Shown piece after piece: positions 35,501 to 48,600 of a stretch of DNA of 64,000 nt (positions are counted from its first letter, which is position 1; every line of letters starts with the position of its first letter). A model generated the notes under the pieces. That model worked only from the letters and a program-made list of their open reading frames with translations, was not told the origin of the DNA and made no database searches. Source of the stretch: Medicago truncatula (lineage: Eukaryota > Streptophyta > Magnoliopsida > Fabales > Fabaceae); assembly GCF_003473485.1 (NCBI RefSeq), contig NC_053048.1:42528755-42592754 (forward strand), written 5' to 3'. The translations under genes were made by a program, and so were the position numbers.

Positions 35501-37457
35501 GTAATACAATATATAACAGGAAAAGGCTTTACCTGCAGTCTGACGCCAACATGATTATTCCAAATCTCATTAGCATTTTCTATTTTTCCCATGTGTAGAG
35601 AAACATTTGGTGATGCCCAAACAGTGACATACATTGTTTGAACAGAGGCTTCAATTAGGTCAAGTCTTGCCAAGCCACCAACATGTATGGCTTGTCCAGC
35701 CTGCAAATTAAATTGAGCATGTAAGATTCAAACAGCATCTCCTTGTTGAAATATATATCAATATTGTCAATCACATATTGTGTAAAATAGTGATTTGTTC
35801 AAATTCTGCCACACAACAATGTTATAGCGTCGCTATATCATCTATTTGACAACATATATAGACACATACATACTAATACACATAAAAACAATACAAATAT
35901 TCATGGTTCATAATCTCCAGAAATCAGATAATTTCTCAAATTGTTAAATAGCCAAGACACACACAAAATTTAAATAAGAACTGTTCTCATTTCTGTTAGC
36001 TATTAACTAATGGACATGCAAAAATCACACATATAAACATATATAATCTATGCAAGAAAATAAGAAAATGACAGTAGCAATAATTGACTTGCCTTAATTC
36101 TATATGAACGAGGTTTAAGTTCCTTCCGTATCTCAACCATCTTTTGTTCCTCCCGATTCAATCTCATCGACAATAAATATGGATGCAAGAGCCCTGGAGT
36201 ATCAAACATCTTAGCCTTAGCTGACAAAATTCCTGCAATCCTCAAGATCCCAAGTGTCGTCCCAGGAACTGGAGCTTCCGTGAGCTTGGTAACTTTGGCT
36301 CCTTCTTTCTTCGCAAATGCATTGATCAGAGTAGACTTCCCAGCATTTTGAGCCCCAATAACCCAAACATTCCCACGAGGACCAGCCAAATCCTTTACAA
36401 ACGACAACACATTCCTCACACCTAAATCCTTTCGAGAACTGACCAAATAAACCGCGCTTAATTTAGGCGCTCCTCCAGCACTTGCACGGTGCCGAACCCA
36501 TCTATCCAACCTCGTCGGAGAAACCTGCGACGGAAGGAGATCAACCTTTGTAGCCACAAGAACAAGCTTTGGCAGTTTCTTACCCTTCTTTGTATTCTCC
36601 TGCATACCTTCCAATGCCTTAAACAACGACTTCACAGCTGTTCTCGGGAAAGAACCATCAAAATCAACACAATCCACAACCATAACAACAACAGTAGAAC
36701 TACCACTACCAGCAGGATTCATTAACCTAGTAGTAATCAACCTATCGAAATCAAAATCCGGTATCAAATTCTCCGCCATATAATTCTTCACCTGCCCATA
36801 ATTTCTCAAGGAATGACACCTAGCACAAACAGTAACCTCCTCCTTCACCTTCTCAGCTTCCCTAGCCATTCTCTTCTTCTCAGCCTTTGAAACCTTCTTC
36901 TTCTTAGCCCTCTCCAAAACCTCCTCAGTAACATTACCATACCCAACACCTGCATGTGTAAACCCATCCAAATCAACCTTATCATCATTTTCTTCACCAA
37001 GTAACATAGCTTCCAATTCCTCAGAATCCCAATCAGACTCATCATCAATTGACCCATTATCCTCTTCTTCACCATCATCCTCTTCATCATCTAATTCATA
37101 ATCCTCCTCAGAAAATGTTTCAATTTTTACCTCTTTTTGTTGGTAAAAACCAGGGAGATTTGGATCATTATCTTGCATGAAAATTCCACAACCAGGGCAA
37201 ATGGGTCCAAGAGCTTCATCTTCATCTCTACCTTCACTTAAAAGTGGGTTTCTACTATCTCTTCTTGGAGTGGTTTTTCTTATGGTGGGGTTGTTCTTCA
37301 CAGCAAAAGCAATAAAGGAGGAAGCTTTATGAAAGCGTTTAGTAGTATTACCTGAGAAATGGCGAAGTGCGTGAGAATGTGAAGTGTTGTTTAAGATGGA
37401 TAGTTTGGAAGTGACGTTTGTGGAGGGAAGTGCAATTGTAGAGAACAAGATAGCCAT
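32555..37457 (-). CDS. BPG2: BPG2, YqeH-type circularly permuted GTPase of the chloroplast
   Basis: Three exons (36093-37457, 35533-35700, 32555-32917) give 631 residues, close to Arabidopsis BPG2. Residues 1-50 look like a plastid transit peptide (Ser/Thr-rich, few acids). A split zinc finger (CPGC at 87-90, CARCH at 211-215) brackets an acidic stretch. The GTPase motifs come in permuted order: G4 TKVD (303-306), G5 SSR (340-342), G1 GAQNAGKS (368-375), G2 PGTT (398-401), G3 DTPG (419-422). BPG2 is needed for plastid rRNA processing and greening. Intron 1 has a GC donor (aag|gcaagt); the second is GT-AG. Intron 2 (2.6 kb) carries a hAT MITE. The gene is head to head with the AIPP1-like gene. 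Confidence 0.95.
33920..34854. mobile_element. hAT-type non-autonomous element in BPG2 intron 2
   Basis: The 935-base element has ends CAGTGACGGATCCA and, inverted, CAGGGACGGATGCA, each followed by 'aaa..gtggggtca'-like text. A perfect 8-bp duplication (tataagct) flanks it at 33912-33919 and 34855-34862, diagnostic for hAT. It has no ORF of note. It lies within an intron, at least 1 kb from the 3' splice site of the last exon. Confidence 0.88.
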
Positions 37458-37710
37458 GGCTTTGCTTCGAACTTCGAAGTGTAGACAGAGAGAATGAGAT
37501 AAACTGGTTCAGGGTTAGGGGTGGGAAAAAAAACCAAAAACTGAACCAAACTGTTAAACCGAACCGAACTGAACCGGTATATAAAAGTTCAGAACCGAAC
37601 CCATGGAAACTGCTAGAAAATTGTGGACAAAGAAAATTCTAAACACAAGGAAACTGTAACCGTCGCTGAACTGAACTGAACTCACCGGAATATCCAACAA
37701 ACTCGTTCAG
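37458..37710. promoter_or_regulatory. bidirectional promoter of BPG2 and the AIPP1-like gene
   Basis: BPG2 starts at 37457 (-) and the inferred untranslated first exon of the AIPP1-like gene ends at 37710 (+), leaving under 250 bases to serve both. A TATA-like 'ggtatataaaag' lies at 37576-37587. The segment 37528-37610 is packed with 'aaccgaaccgaactgaacc' repeats, the subterminal signature of hAT-like elements. The promoter role is inferred from position. Confidence 0.5.
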
Positions 37711-39179
37711 GTTCGTCTTTCTCCATTTTCGTCTCATTGTATCACTCGCGGATACGATTCCTCCGCGATTTCCGGCCGCGACTTGCCGGAGAGCTCCATT
37801 CTCCATACCGCGCTAAACTGACGCGATTGTGGATTCTAGCTTCGCACATTGCATTGCAAATTTTGAAAATTACGCTTTTACATATAACTCTATATGTGTA
37901 TATTTTAATTTAGGGTTTTTGAAATTTTAGGATTTTTGTCTCTTAAATTGAATTTTGGATTTTCTATGAATGGTTTACCTAGTTATACTTTTATTGATTG
38001 ATTTTCTAAGTTAATGTTGTATAAGTTCTTCAGCTTGTTGGTGGTCTATTTGCGGCAAAAATTCGCAAATGGGTCTAAATTGCGGTCACGGTTACCCTTT
38101 GAATCATGATATTGCGGCAAATTGTGGCAGATGAGACTGTAGTTACAATGCCGTTGAGTAGATATCTAAAAAATTTATATTGCTGTTGTTGATTGCAATT
38201 TAGAACCATAGCTTGAATGTTGTTGAATAGAAATCACTATAGCACCGACACTTTTGATGGGTTCGGAAGGTCACTGAAACATGGATACATTCAATTAATT
38301 CATTTTTTGTTCTTCAAATTTTAACCTGTGTCAGTGTCAGTGTCGTGAATGGTGTCGGTGCTTCATAGATGGAAGTTGATATATTCTTAAAAAGTTCTAT
38401 AGTTTCTTGTGATTGGTTCGAAGTTTCATGTAAACTGGAGCTTTGATTCTGTGTTTTTTTACTGTTACAAAGCATGTATAAATTTTTCTCTGGAACTCTT
38501 AGCAATGAACACAGGATTTTGTGCCTTTTTCTTTTGTTGGAAAACTAATAAGATTATAATGGATAAATTTTTCTATGGAACTCTAAGCAATGAACATGGG
38601 ATTTTGTTCAAACTAAGTTCATTTCTCTGCATTTCGTATGATTCAGTCATTTCTACATTAGCTCAGACGTTATGAATTTCAGAGACATTATATTGTTTTA
38701 CACTTTATAAAATGGCTTTTACGAGTGGTGAATTTGGCTAATTATATGTTTAAGACCTTAAGCTTTTGTGCATGCTAATGGCATGTTTCTGGGATAACAG
38801 GGAAAATATTCTAATATCTGAACGTGTTTCTTTTATCCTGTTATCTATTAGGATCAAGATAGACCATTTACCTTTAAATTTCTATGAATACAGTATATCT
38901 GGTCTATTCTCCCTACTGGTGCTTTTATAGGTCTTCTCTATATATGTCCAAGCATTAAATCGTCTAAGACGAGATTCTACCATCTTCTCTACTATGAGGG
39001 TTATCTCAATTTTTTCTTTTTAATTGTATTTCTAATCCTATATTGTCTTACGCAATCACTGATCCATCGTATCATTCTTATCCCTTGCAACATTAAGTTT
39101 ATTTCCTTTTTGGACTCTTGCCACATAATGTTTAGTTTCATTCACTTTAGCCCTAACATAAGAAATTTTTTATTCTCAG
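37711..39179 (+). other. inferred 5' UTR intron of the AIPP1-like gene
   Basis: A donor (ctcgttcag|gttcgt) at 37710/37711 and an acceptor (attctcag|gtttca) ending at 39179 bound a 1.47-kb intron just before the start codon. Repeat-like text (aaattgcggtcacgg, attgcggcaaattgtgg) lies at 38050-38130. ORFs at 38314-38675 have no motif. Confidence 0.5.
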
Positions 39180-39197
39180 GTTTCATTCACTTGATAC

Positions 39198-41083
39198 ATG
39201 GAATCGTCAGCTGAAGATTATGCTGCATTTGAAGAGAAAGTTCAAAGGACAGTGTACTTTGACAACATGTCTCCACAAGTTACGGAATCTGTGATTAGAA
39301 CTGCGCTCGACCAGTTTGCATCTGTGAAAAGTGTCAAGTTTATCCCCAACTACCTAGGACCAAGCAGCATGCCACAATGTGCATTGGTGGAATTGGATTC
39401 TGCCAAGAAGGTCAAGGAAGTGATAGCAATGATTAAGCAGTATCCTTTCATGATGTCAGGGATGCCGCGGCCTGTAAGAGCTCGTCCTGCTGTAATGGAA
39501 ATGTTTGATGATCGGCCAATGAAGCCGAAGAGAAAGATGAAGTGTTGTTGGTTGGAGCAAAGTGACCCTGATTTTGAGGTGGCGATGGAACTGAAGAATC
39601 TTACACGTAAACATTCTGCAGAAATAGCACTCATGCACAGAGTAAGTTCATTGCTAATAATAAATTTTTTTCTCTTTCTTATTGCTATTACTATTCCAAT
39701 AACTTCTTCGATTTGCAGAGTAAGCCTCTAGAAGTAGATGTTGAACATATGAATTTCCAACCACATTTTTATTTTTAACGGAATAGCAGTTAGTAGTAAC
39801 TTTAAGTATGTTTATTTGTAAGTATGAAACTTACTAGTAAGTTTGTGGGAGAAGCCAGTGGAAATGCTGATGTACCAAGTGATGGTGGATTTCTTTTGGG
39901 CCATTAGAGAGCTTAGGGTGAAATCGACATAACAGAAAACAGAAAAGTGCAAAGTTTTAAATAGGCAAAAAGTTGAGATGGAAAAAAAATGGTCTTTTCA
40001 TATAAAAAATATCAGAGACTATGGATGTCAAATTCTACGAGGAGTTGGATCTCAAAAAACTGTTTGGATCATTGGTTGATTTGTTAACACGTATACAGGA
40101 TTGTGATAATTTATTTTATTTATTTTCAAGAAACTGTTTGGTACATCGGTTGATTTGTTTTACCACTACCATGTGTCATGTGAAGCCAGTTTGCTCTGTA
40201 TAATCCATACCCTGACATTGTTCTGTGAGAGAAAATTACTGGAAGGAAACACTCGTGTTTAAATTGTGTATGTTGTGGGAGAGTTGAAGTAAAAAAAAAA
40301 AAAAAACTCCCCCTAAAGTGACCTATGTCTTCAAAGTAAATTTTATTCACTTTGAATTTTAGCAAGTTATTTTTCTGATGCACTACAAAATAAATCAGAG
40401 GTCAGTACATCCGTAATTGCTAAATATAGAATAGAGACAAGCTCGCATAAGAGAAGTCCAAGATTTTCTGAAAGTTGTATGTTACTGATGCAAAAACTGA
40501 AATCAAAATGCATCCTTTTACTTCTTTGGGTTGAAGAACTCACTTTTTTCATATTTTTTAACAGTTCATAGTATATATGTTTGAACTCTAAAAGCAATCG
40601 CTTCTAGTTTATTCCTAGTAGATTACACACACTCTTATTTTAATTTGTATGGAAGATCATCTAGTCCCCTCTGTGGTGCCAAAATAACACCAAACTGACT
40701 TGTTAACCATTAAAAGCATTTTTGTCAATCCGGATTGCAGAAAATAACAGTTTATTCAAATTGCACTGCCCTATATTGCTATATTGTTGCTAAAGCCATT
40801 ATTTAACAACACTTTGTATTAACTCATGTACCGTCACTGATTAAAATTATGTTTGTTGATGTATTCTATGAGAGATTCTGTGTTAAGTTATTCTAAGTGT
40901 GTTTATTTGCATGCATTTTTTTAGGTGCTGTTAAAAGAAGAAGAGAAGTTGGCAGCCCAGCAGGCTGAAACTCTAAAAGTTCATTACAAAAAGTTTAGGA
41001 TGATAGATGGCATTATGAGTGACAGAGACAAAACTGCTCTTACTCTGGCAAGAAAGTACAATCTGGCTGTTGCTGATGAGTGA
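39198..41083 (+). CDS. AIPP1: RRM protein, AIPP1/EDM3-like
   Basis: Two coding exons (39198-39641 and 40925-41083) give 200 residues; the donor is aga|gtaagt and the phase is 0. Residues about 16-95 form an RRM (RTVYFDNMSPQVTESVIRTA, then FASVKSVKFIPNY). A conserved block PFMMSGMPRPVRARPA follows, then WLEQSDPDFEVA and a coiled C-terminus (KEEEKLAAQQAETLKVHYKK). This layout matches Arabidopsis AIPP1/EDM3 as I remember it. AIPP1/EDM3 works with EDM2 and ASI1 to allow full-length transcription through intronic heterochromatin, including at the RPP7 NLR gene. The ORF continuing past 39641 reads into the intron. The next gene on the same strand is a TIR-NBS-LRR. Family assignment is good; orthology is not tested. 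Confidence 0.75.
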
Positions 41084-42031
41084 ATGGTTCATTTGGTCCA
41101 ACTATTTGTGTAAATAGCCTTTTCTTTTTGATTAGGATAAAACTAATTTGCACCCCTGACCCTGCTACTGCTGCTAAAGAAATTCCATAGATACATGATA
41201 GGTATATAACATGCAATCTGATCCTTGACTAGTAATTGATTTTAATATTGTTTTCTTGTGATCAGATTCAGTGTTAGTGTTTTGTCTAAATCAAAATTTT
41301 ATTCCATTGGAAAATGCTAAAAATTGCCCCAAAAAAATTAAGACTCGCGTGAAATGCAATTATTGAAGTAGAGTTACTTTTCTATCCTTTTGAACGGTTT
41401 ACTGGATTATCCTTTCTCTGTGCATGGTAAGCTATTCACTTAATTTGTAAAATTCTGTAGTGAAATTTTGGTACATAAAATGGCAAAGCTCTATATTATT
41501 AGATGAGCTTTTAGAAGAACAATGTTATTAAGTGTACTAATTCATTTTGGAGAATAAATCATCTGTCGATTTTGCTATGGATGATCCATGCCCACTATCA
41601 CTGCATAGTTTGACATCAACATTTTTAATCTATACATCAAAATATATTATTAAAATTAAAATATTAATCATAATCATTAATTTATTACTATCTAAAAAAA
41701 CACTTTAAAAAAAAAACACTTTCAAAAAATATGAAAGATTTATCAAATTTCTCATATATTTATCTCCCCCCCAATGCCCTTCCTTCTCCTCCCCTCTAAA
41801 CTCCCAAACAAAGCTTAAGTTTGGGGTTTGGTTTAAAATATTCATATTTCATTTGTATTATGTTAAAAAAAAATTATCAAATAAGTTTTTTATATTGTTC
41901 TAAACATGTGTGCAAAAAAATTGTAAATTTTTTAGATATAAAGGATAAATAAACAAATTTTATTTTAGCAAGGATTAAAATTGGCATGCAATTTTTTTCT
42001 CCAAATATACCATTTATTTAATGAATTACTA
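41084..42031. other. intergenic between the AIPP1-like and TIR-NBS-LRR genes
   Basis: After the 3' UTR region the DNA is AT-rich, with a C-rich patch (tctccccccc, about 41764). I see no ORF or RNA gene. Confidence 0.5.
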
Positions 42032-42163
42032 CCTTTTTTTTCAAGTAGCCTAATGGATAGAGCTCACACAATTTAATTGTGGAGAAGTGGAGTGTCCGGA
42101 GTTCGAACCCCGACCCCTGCATATAAAATGCGATATCCCTACCAACTGAGCTAAGCTCACGGG
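42032..42163 (-). mobile_element. SINE, reverse orientation, nearly complete
   Basis: The reverse complement reads 'gtgagcttagctcagttggt', then 'gcatatcgcattttatatgc', B box 'ggttcgaactcc', 'cactccacttctccacaatt' and 'taggctacttg', followed by an A run (T run at 42032-42040). It is very close to the copy at 4570-4723 and upstream of the immune-receptor gene. I found no clear target duplication. Confidence 0.8.
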
Positions 42164-42368
42164 AATCTATCCATTTTCTTTTTAATTATCACCTTTTGAC
42201 ATTTTACATACACCAAAACAATCAATAAAAATTAATACTTTTGATTATCTAAAAATAAATAAAAATAATTTATAGATTAATTTATACTTTTACTATAATA
42301 ACCTTATCCAATTAATATCTAATTATATTTTTCACGTAATTAATAACTAAGAACAATATTTAAAACAA

Positions 42369-42442
42369 ACGGAGGGAGTAAAAAAAAAAGGTTATAAATG
42401 TGATCGGATTTCTTATTTATTGCAACAAACGGAGGGCGTAAT
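42369..42442. repeat. two Stowaway-like right termini
   Basis: ACGGAGGGAGTA and ACGGAGGGCGTA occur 60 bases apart in the same orientation. Each resembles the right end of a Stowaway MITE (CTCCCTCCGT inverted). No left ends were seen, so these are remnants. Confidence 0.4.
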
Positions 42443-42564
42443 TTCTTGATCAACCACAGACTAATTTGCTTCATAAATGTTGATGTGTATAGTAGTTGTA
42501 AAGTCTTAGTTGAAATGAAAGTTGAACCAATTCAGTTATTGTAAACCAACAAACATAGAAAGTG

Positions 42565-42570
42565 TATATA
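42565..42570 (+). promoter_or_regulatory. TATA box of the TIR-NBS-LRR gene
   Basis: TATATAAA lies about 55 bases before the ATG at 42626 and is followed by a purine-rich leader (aaagaaaaagagagag). The short leader is inferred. Confidence 0.5.
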
Positions 42571-42625
42571 AATTCGCAGTAAAGAAAAAGAGAGAGTGTG
42601 TTGTGAAATCTGATTCTTCCTTTCT

Positions 42626-45600
42626 ATGGCAGTGACTAACACTTCTCCATCATGGAAATTTCACGTGTTCTTGAGTTTCAGAGGAGTAGAAACTCGAAAC
42701 AAATTCACCGATCACCTCTACGCAGCGTTTATCAGAACCGGCTTAACAGTTTTCAAGGACGACACAGAGCTTCAGAGAGGTCAACTTATTGCTCCGGAGC
42801 TTCTCAATTCGATCGAGCAATCACTATCTTCAGTCGTCATTCTCTCTCCCGACTATGCTTCTTCGAGATGGTGCTTGGATGAGCTACTTACCATCCTTCG
42901 ATCTCGAATAGATTTCGGTCGTTTTGTTTTTCCTGTGTTTTATGATGTGGATCCCACTGATGTGAGGCACCAGCGAGGTTCTTTTGCAGAGGCTTTTGTT
43001 AAGCATGGTGAAAGGTTTGGAGATGATAGTGAAAAGGTGAGGATGTGGAGGGAGGCTTTGTCTCAGGTTGCTGACTTGTCTGGCTGGAGCTCCAAGGCTC
43101 GGTAAGTTTTATCTCGTTTCTTTTTAAATGTCACTTTTTCAGATTTTTTTTCTTCTTCTAATTAACTGCCATTTTTAAAGTTCAATACATCATTAAAATG
43201 TTGTTTTACCTTTATTATTTATTGTAGAGAGAGAAGTATATGAAATGAGATATTAAATGACGAAGATTATTATAGGAAAAAGATGAATTGTTGTATGGTA
43301 AAAAATATTTGTTGTCTTGGATTGTGTAAAAAATTCAAAAGTGACAATTAAAAAGGAACGGTCACACACACAACTACAAGGTTCCAGATTTGAACTTGGG
43401 TGAATATGTTTAACCTAATAATAATATATGTCATTGCAAATTGAGCTAAACCTTACGAACATGCAAAATTATATTTTGACAAACAAATTTCGACATGGTT
43501 AATTACTCTTTAAGAAAACATGTGAATTACGTTTAGTAGATGATTAATGAAAATAACAATGTGTCACAATTTAGTAACCATTCGGTCACAACTACTCTGA
43601 ACGTCATAAACAACAATTTTGAAATAAATATTTGAACACAGATTGTGGTTAATGAATATTATATACTTGAAAACACTTGAAAATCATGGATTTGGACACA
43701 ATTTAGATGGTTAGTTGATATATTATATTGAATTAGGATTAAGGGTTTTCCCCTCAAACCGAAGTTTTTTCATCCACAAGGATACACAACTTGAAAACCT
43801 TGGTTACGAAGACTTTCGATACAAGGAGATGATTGAACCATCAGATCTTATACCACTGTCGGGTCTTGAGGGATCAGGGATCATCACATTTGGCTTTGAG
43901 CAATCATATAAGTGACTACACCGCATCTTAATCCAAAACCTCTCACTTATATAATGTTCATTGGCTCATTGCTCGACATCCACTTTTTAATTCAATGTGG
44001 GATTCTCACTGACACTTAAAACAGTGTGCTGTCACTTTTTTATGTCATATTACACAATTTAAAACTAAGAAATTATCAATATTTTTCTCATTTCATGATT
44101 CTAATTCAACAAGTGGGTTACCAGAAGCGGTAGTAACATTTTTTGTTTATATTATTTCCTTAACGAAATGTTTTTGTTAAAAACAATAAATAGAATTAAA
44201 GTAACCTTATTAATCAAGGATTATGATAAAAGTATTGCCAAAAATACAGATATAGAATGAAACCATAATCAAAATAAGTCCTCACTCATGAACATTTTGT
44301 TCCTTAATTATCATTCATGTTAAATATTAGTTAACTCATTTCAAATTTTCTTCTTTATAGGCGTGAAACAGAACTCATTGAAGAAATTGTTGCAGATGTA
44401 TGGAAAAAGTTACAACCTAAATTTTCACATTATGATGATGAACTGGTTGGAATTGATTCACGGATAAATAACATGTGTTCACTTTTAAGGACAGATTCTG
44501 AGGAAATTCGCTTTGAGGGGATATGGGGCATGGGTGGCATAGGAAAGACAACTCTAGCCAAACACATCTACAAGAAAATCCATAACCAATTTGATGTCAG
44601 TTGCTTTCTTGAGAATGTTAGAGAGCTTTCTAGTGAAAGAGATGGTCTGCTTTGTTTACAAAGAAAATTGCTTTCTCATCTAAAAATAAGCAGCATGAGA
44701 ATTGAAAGTTTGGACCAAGGAAAAGAGATAATACGAAATCTTCTATTCAATAAAAAAGTTCTCCTTGTCCTTGATGATCTAAGTTCTGATATCCAACTAG
44801 AGAATTTAGCTGGAAAGCAATGGTTTGGTCCTGGGAGTAGGGTAATAATAACAACTAGAGACAAGCATCTCCTAGTATCACTCAGTGTGTGTGAAATTTA
44901 TGATGCTCAAATCTTAAACAGTCATGAATCCCTTCAACTTTTTTCTCAAAAAGCTTTCAGAAGTGGAAAGCCTGAAGAAGGTTTCGTAGAGTTGTCAAAA
45001 CAGGCGGTTCAATGTGCTGGAGGTATTCCCTTGGCACTCAAAGTGTTGGGTTCATTCCTCTGTGGAAGGAAGGCATCTGTATGGGAAGACGCTTTGAAAA
45101 TGTTGCAGCAGGACCTGCAAAATGATATTTACAAGACATTAAGAATAAGTTATGATGGATTGCGGGATATGGAAAAGGCGATATTTCTAGATATTGCTTG
45201 TTTTTTCAAAGGGAGCCGCAAGGATCATGTAACACAAATATTGGAAAATTGTGGTCTTAATCCATTGATTGGTATAGACGTTCTTATTGAAAAATCATTA
45301 ATAACTTATGATGGGTGGCATTTGGGGATGCATGATTTGCTTCAAGAAATGGGTAGAAATATTGTTCTCCATGAATCTCTTAATGACGCCGGCAAGCAGA
45401 GTAGGTTGTGGTCTCTAAAGGACATTGATCAAGTATTGAGAAATAATAAGGTAAGATTCTTTTTTGAAGAAGAATAAGGTAAGATTCTTAATGAATATGT
45501 ACTGAATTTATAACTTACTCTCATTATCACTTATGTCGTTTTCATTGTCCTATTTTTAAAGGGAACTGAATCTACTCAAGCAGTAGTTCTAAATCTGTCT

Positions 45601-48600
45601 GAAGCATTTGAAGCGAGTTGGAACCCTGAAGCTTTTGCAAAGATGGGTAATCTTAGACTGCTCATGATATTAAATAAATTGCAACTTCAACATGGTCTCA
45701 AATGTCTTCCCAGTGGGTTAAAAGTTCTTGTATGGAAGGAATGTCCTCTCGAGTCATTGCCAATTGGAGATCAATCGGACGAACTTGTTGACCTTGATAT
45801 GTGTCATAGCAAAATAAAGCACCTTTGGAAAGGAACAAAGGTAATATTCTTCCATTTATTCTCCAGATCCTATTTAATTTTAAAAGATAATATGTACACG
45901 CGCGTGCGCACACACATACATGTGTGTGTATACAGATACTCATATACATATGTAGAATTTCGGTTTACACCCCTCACAACAGATATATGGTCGACTCTAA
46001 TACAATATTCGAATGTCGGTTTAAGACCTTATTCAATCCCAAAAGCTAACCCAAGAGGTAAGGATTGCCCGAGACTTATATAAGGATTACTTTAGTCATA
46101 TCTCTAGTCAATGAGAGATCTCAACACATGCAAACACATATAATGTATTTATTTTCATATTTTCAGCTTCTGGGAAATTTGAAGACCATCAATTTGAAAA
46201 ACTCCAAATATCTACATCAAACTCCAGATTTCACTGGAATTCCAAATCTTGAAAAGTTGGATCTTGAAGGCTGCATAAACCTAGTTGAGGTTCATGCTTC
46301 TCTTGGACTTCTTAAAAAGATTTCATATGTGACATTAGAGGATTGCAAAAATCTTAAAAGCCTTCCAGGAAAATTGGAAATGAATTCTTTGAAGCGTCTC
46401 ATTCTAACAGGTTGCACATCAGTTAGAAAGCTTCCTGATTTCGGGGAAAGTATGACAAATCTATCCACACTTGCTTTGGATGAGATTCCCTTAGCCGAAC
46501 TACCTCCAACTATTGGTTACTTGACAGGTCTTAATAGTTTGCTTTTACGGGATTGTAAAAATATTTATTCTCTTCCAGATACCTTTTCTAAATTGAAATC
46601 TCTCAAAAGGCTAAATCTATCTGGTTGCTCAAAATTTTCCAAGCTTCCTGATAATTTGCATGAAAATGAGGCTCTGGAGTGTCTTAATGTGAGTAACACT
46701 GCTATAAGAGAAGTTCCTTCATCTATTGTTCATTTGAAAAATCTTATATCACTTTTATTTCATGGATGCAAAGGACTAGCACGAAACTCAGAGAGCTCAC
46801 TCCTCCCTTTGGGTAGGATTTTCGGGTTTGGTACTCATCCAACTCCCAAGAAATTAATCTTGCCTTCTTTTTCTGGTCTATCCTCATTGAAGAAACTAGA
46901 CTTAAGCTATTGCAATCTCTATGATGAATCAATTCCTGATGATCTTGGTTGTTTATCTTCACTGGTAACATTAGATATTAGTGGGAATAATTTTGTGAAT
47001 CTTCGTGATGGCTGCATATCGAAACTTTTGAAGCTGGAAAGACTTGTGTTGAGTAGCTGCCAAAACCTGCAGTCGTTGCCTAATCTACCACCAAATGTAC
47101 ATTTTGTCAATACAAGTGATTGCAGTTCATTGAAACCCTTATCAGATCCACAAGAGATATGGGGTCACTTGGCATCATTTGCTTTTGACAAGGTACGATA
47201 CACTAACCATGCATCTCTTTCTTTTATAACACAGTTTCCTGTTAACATTTTAACATTCTGATTTCCCTGTAACAGTTGCAAGATGCAAATCAGATCAAAA
47301 CTTTATTGGTAGGTCCTGGAAACGAAATTCCATCAACATTTTTCTATCAAAATTATTTTGACCGGGACATACAATATTTAAAAGATAACTACATATGGGC
47401 TGATTCTACTGTGTCAATATCGATAAACATGGCTCAGCTTCGTCAACGGTATGATAGAAGTGAATGGTGGGGACTTTTGGTTTCCCTTGTCATAGAAGAT
47501 GTGGTGTCTTCTACACCTTCCCAGGACTATCGTGTTGGTTGGATTTCAAAAGTTCCTGCTACCAATCATATTTTGCGCCAGCTATTTCAAAAATTGTTGG
47601 AGCATGGTTTCATTTCTGGAGTGCCAAATTCCAAGCATCCTCACCTATTGGTTTTGTATATTCCTGTTCCTGCTGCATTTCGTTGGTCTTATGTTCAAGA
47701 CAAGTTTCAGTTAATATTTTTCAGTTCTAGTCTTAAGAGTAAGTTAGTTATAAAGAAATGCGGGTGGCGCATATTATGTAAGGAGGATGCACAACTCATG
47801 CGCACAAAATTGTCTGAATGCAGCATTTCTTCTGCCAAACAATATGTTTCACGAGGCAATTGCTTATCTTCTTCTTCTTCTTCTTCATCTTCTGATTATC
47901 TTATTACATCATGGAGATGGATAAGCCGACTCAAGGTTCCCCGACGTCACAAGACTTTCCTGCTGGCCGTCCTATGTGAACGCTTGCCTACTATTGCGAA
48001 GTGCAGGTTCTGCAGCATGGAAGGGGCTACCACTATCCATGTTTTAAGAGACTGTAGGCGAGCTTGTGCAATTTGGGTTCAAATGGTTCCTCCTCAAATG
48101 CAGGATGAGTTTTTTTCAATTTCACTTCATGATTGGATGCATAGGTTCCTTCGTAGATCCTGGTTGCCAAATATCCGCGAAGACTATGATGCCGACTGCT
48201 TGAAGTTTTCTGTCACCACTTTTCTGCTCTGGAAGGATGGTGGAGATAATTCCATCCCCGAGGGAGATTCTCTAACAGATAATGGGTTGTATTCTATAAT
48301 CAAGTCTCTAGTACAAGAACACACCTCACCTACCAGGCGTTTTATTAAGTTGAACGTGGATGGTTGTTGCATGGACAATCCTAGAAGTGCTGGTTATGGG
48401 GGTCTCTTTCGTGATGTGGATGGGAATTGGCTTGGTGGGTTCTATGGCTCTCTGGGCTTTACAACTAAAATGAAAGCTGAACTTTATGCCATATGTCAAG
48501 GTTTGATCACAGCTTGGGATTTCGGTTACAGAAATATATTAGTTGAAACTGATTACTTGGAAGCTATCAAGCACATTGAGGAGGCCAATATTGAGCATGA

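Noticed and set aside
45698-46083. alternative receptor exon reading through intron 3
   Set aside because: The ORF beyond 45840 is translated intron; the donor at 45840/45841 and acceptor at 46166 restore a clean LRR frame.
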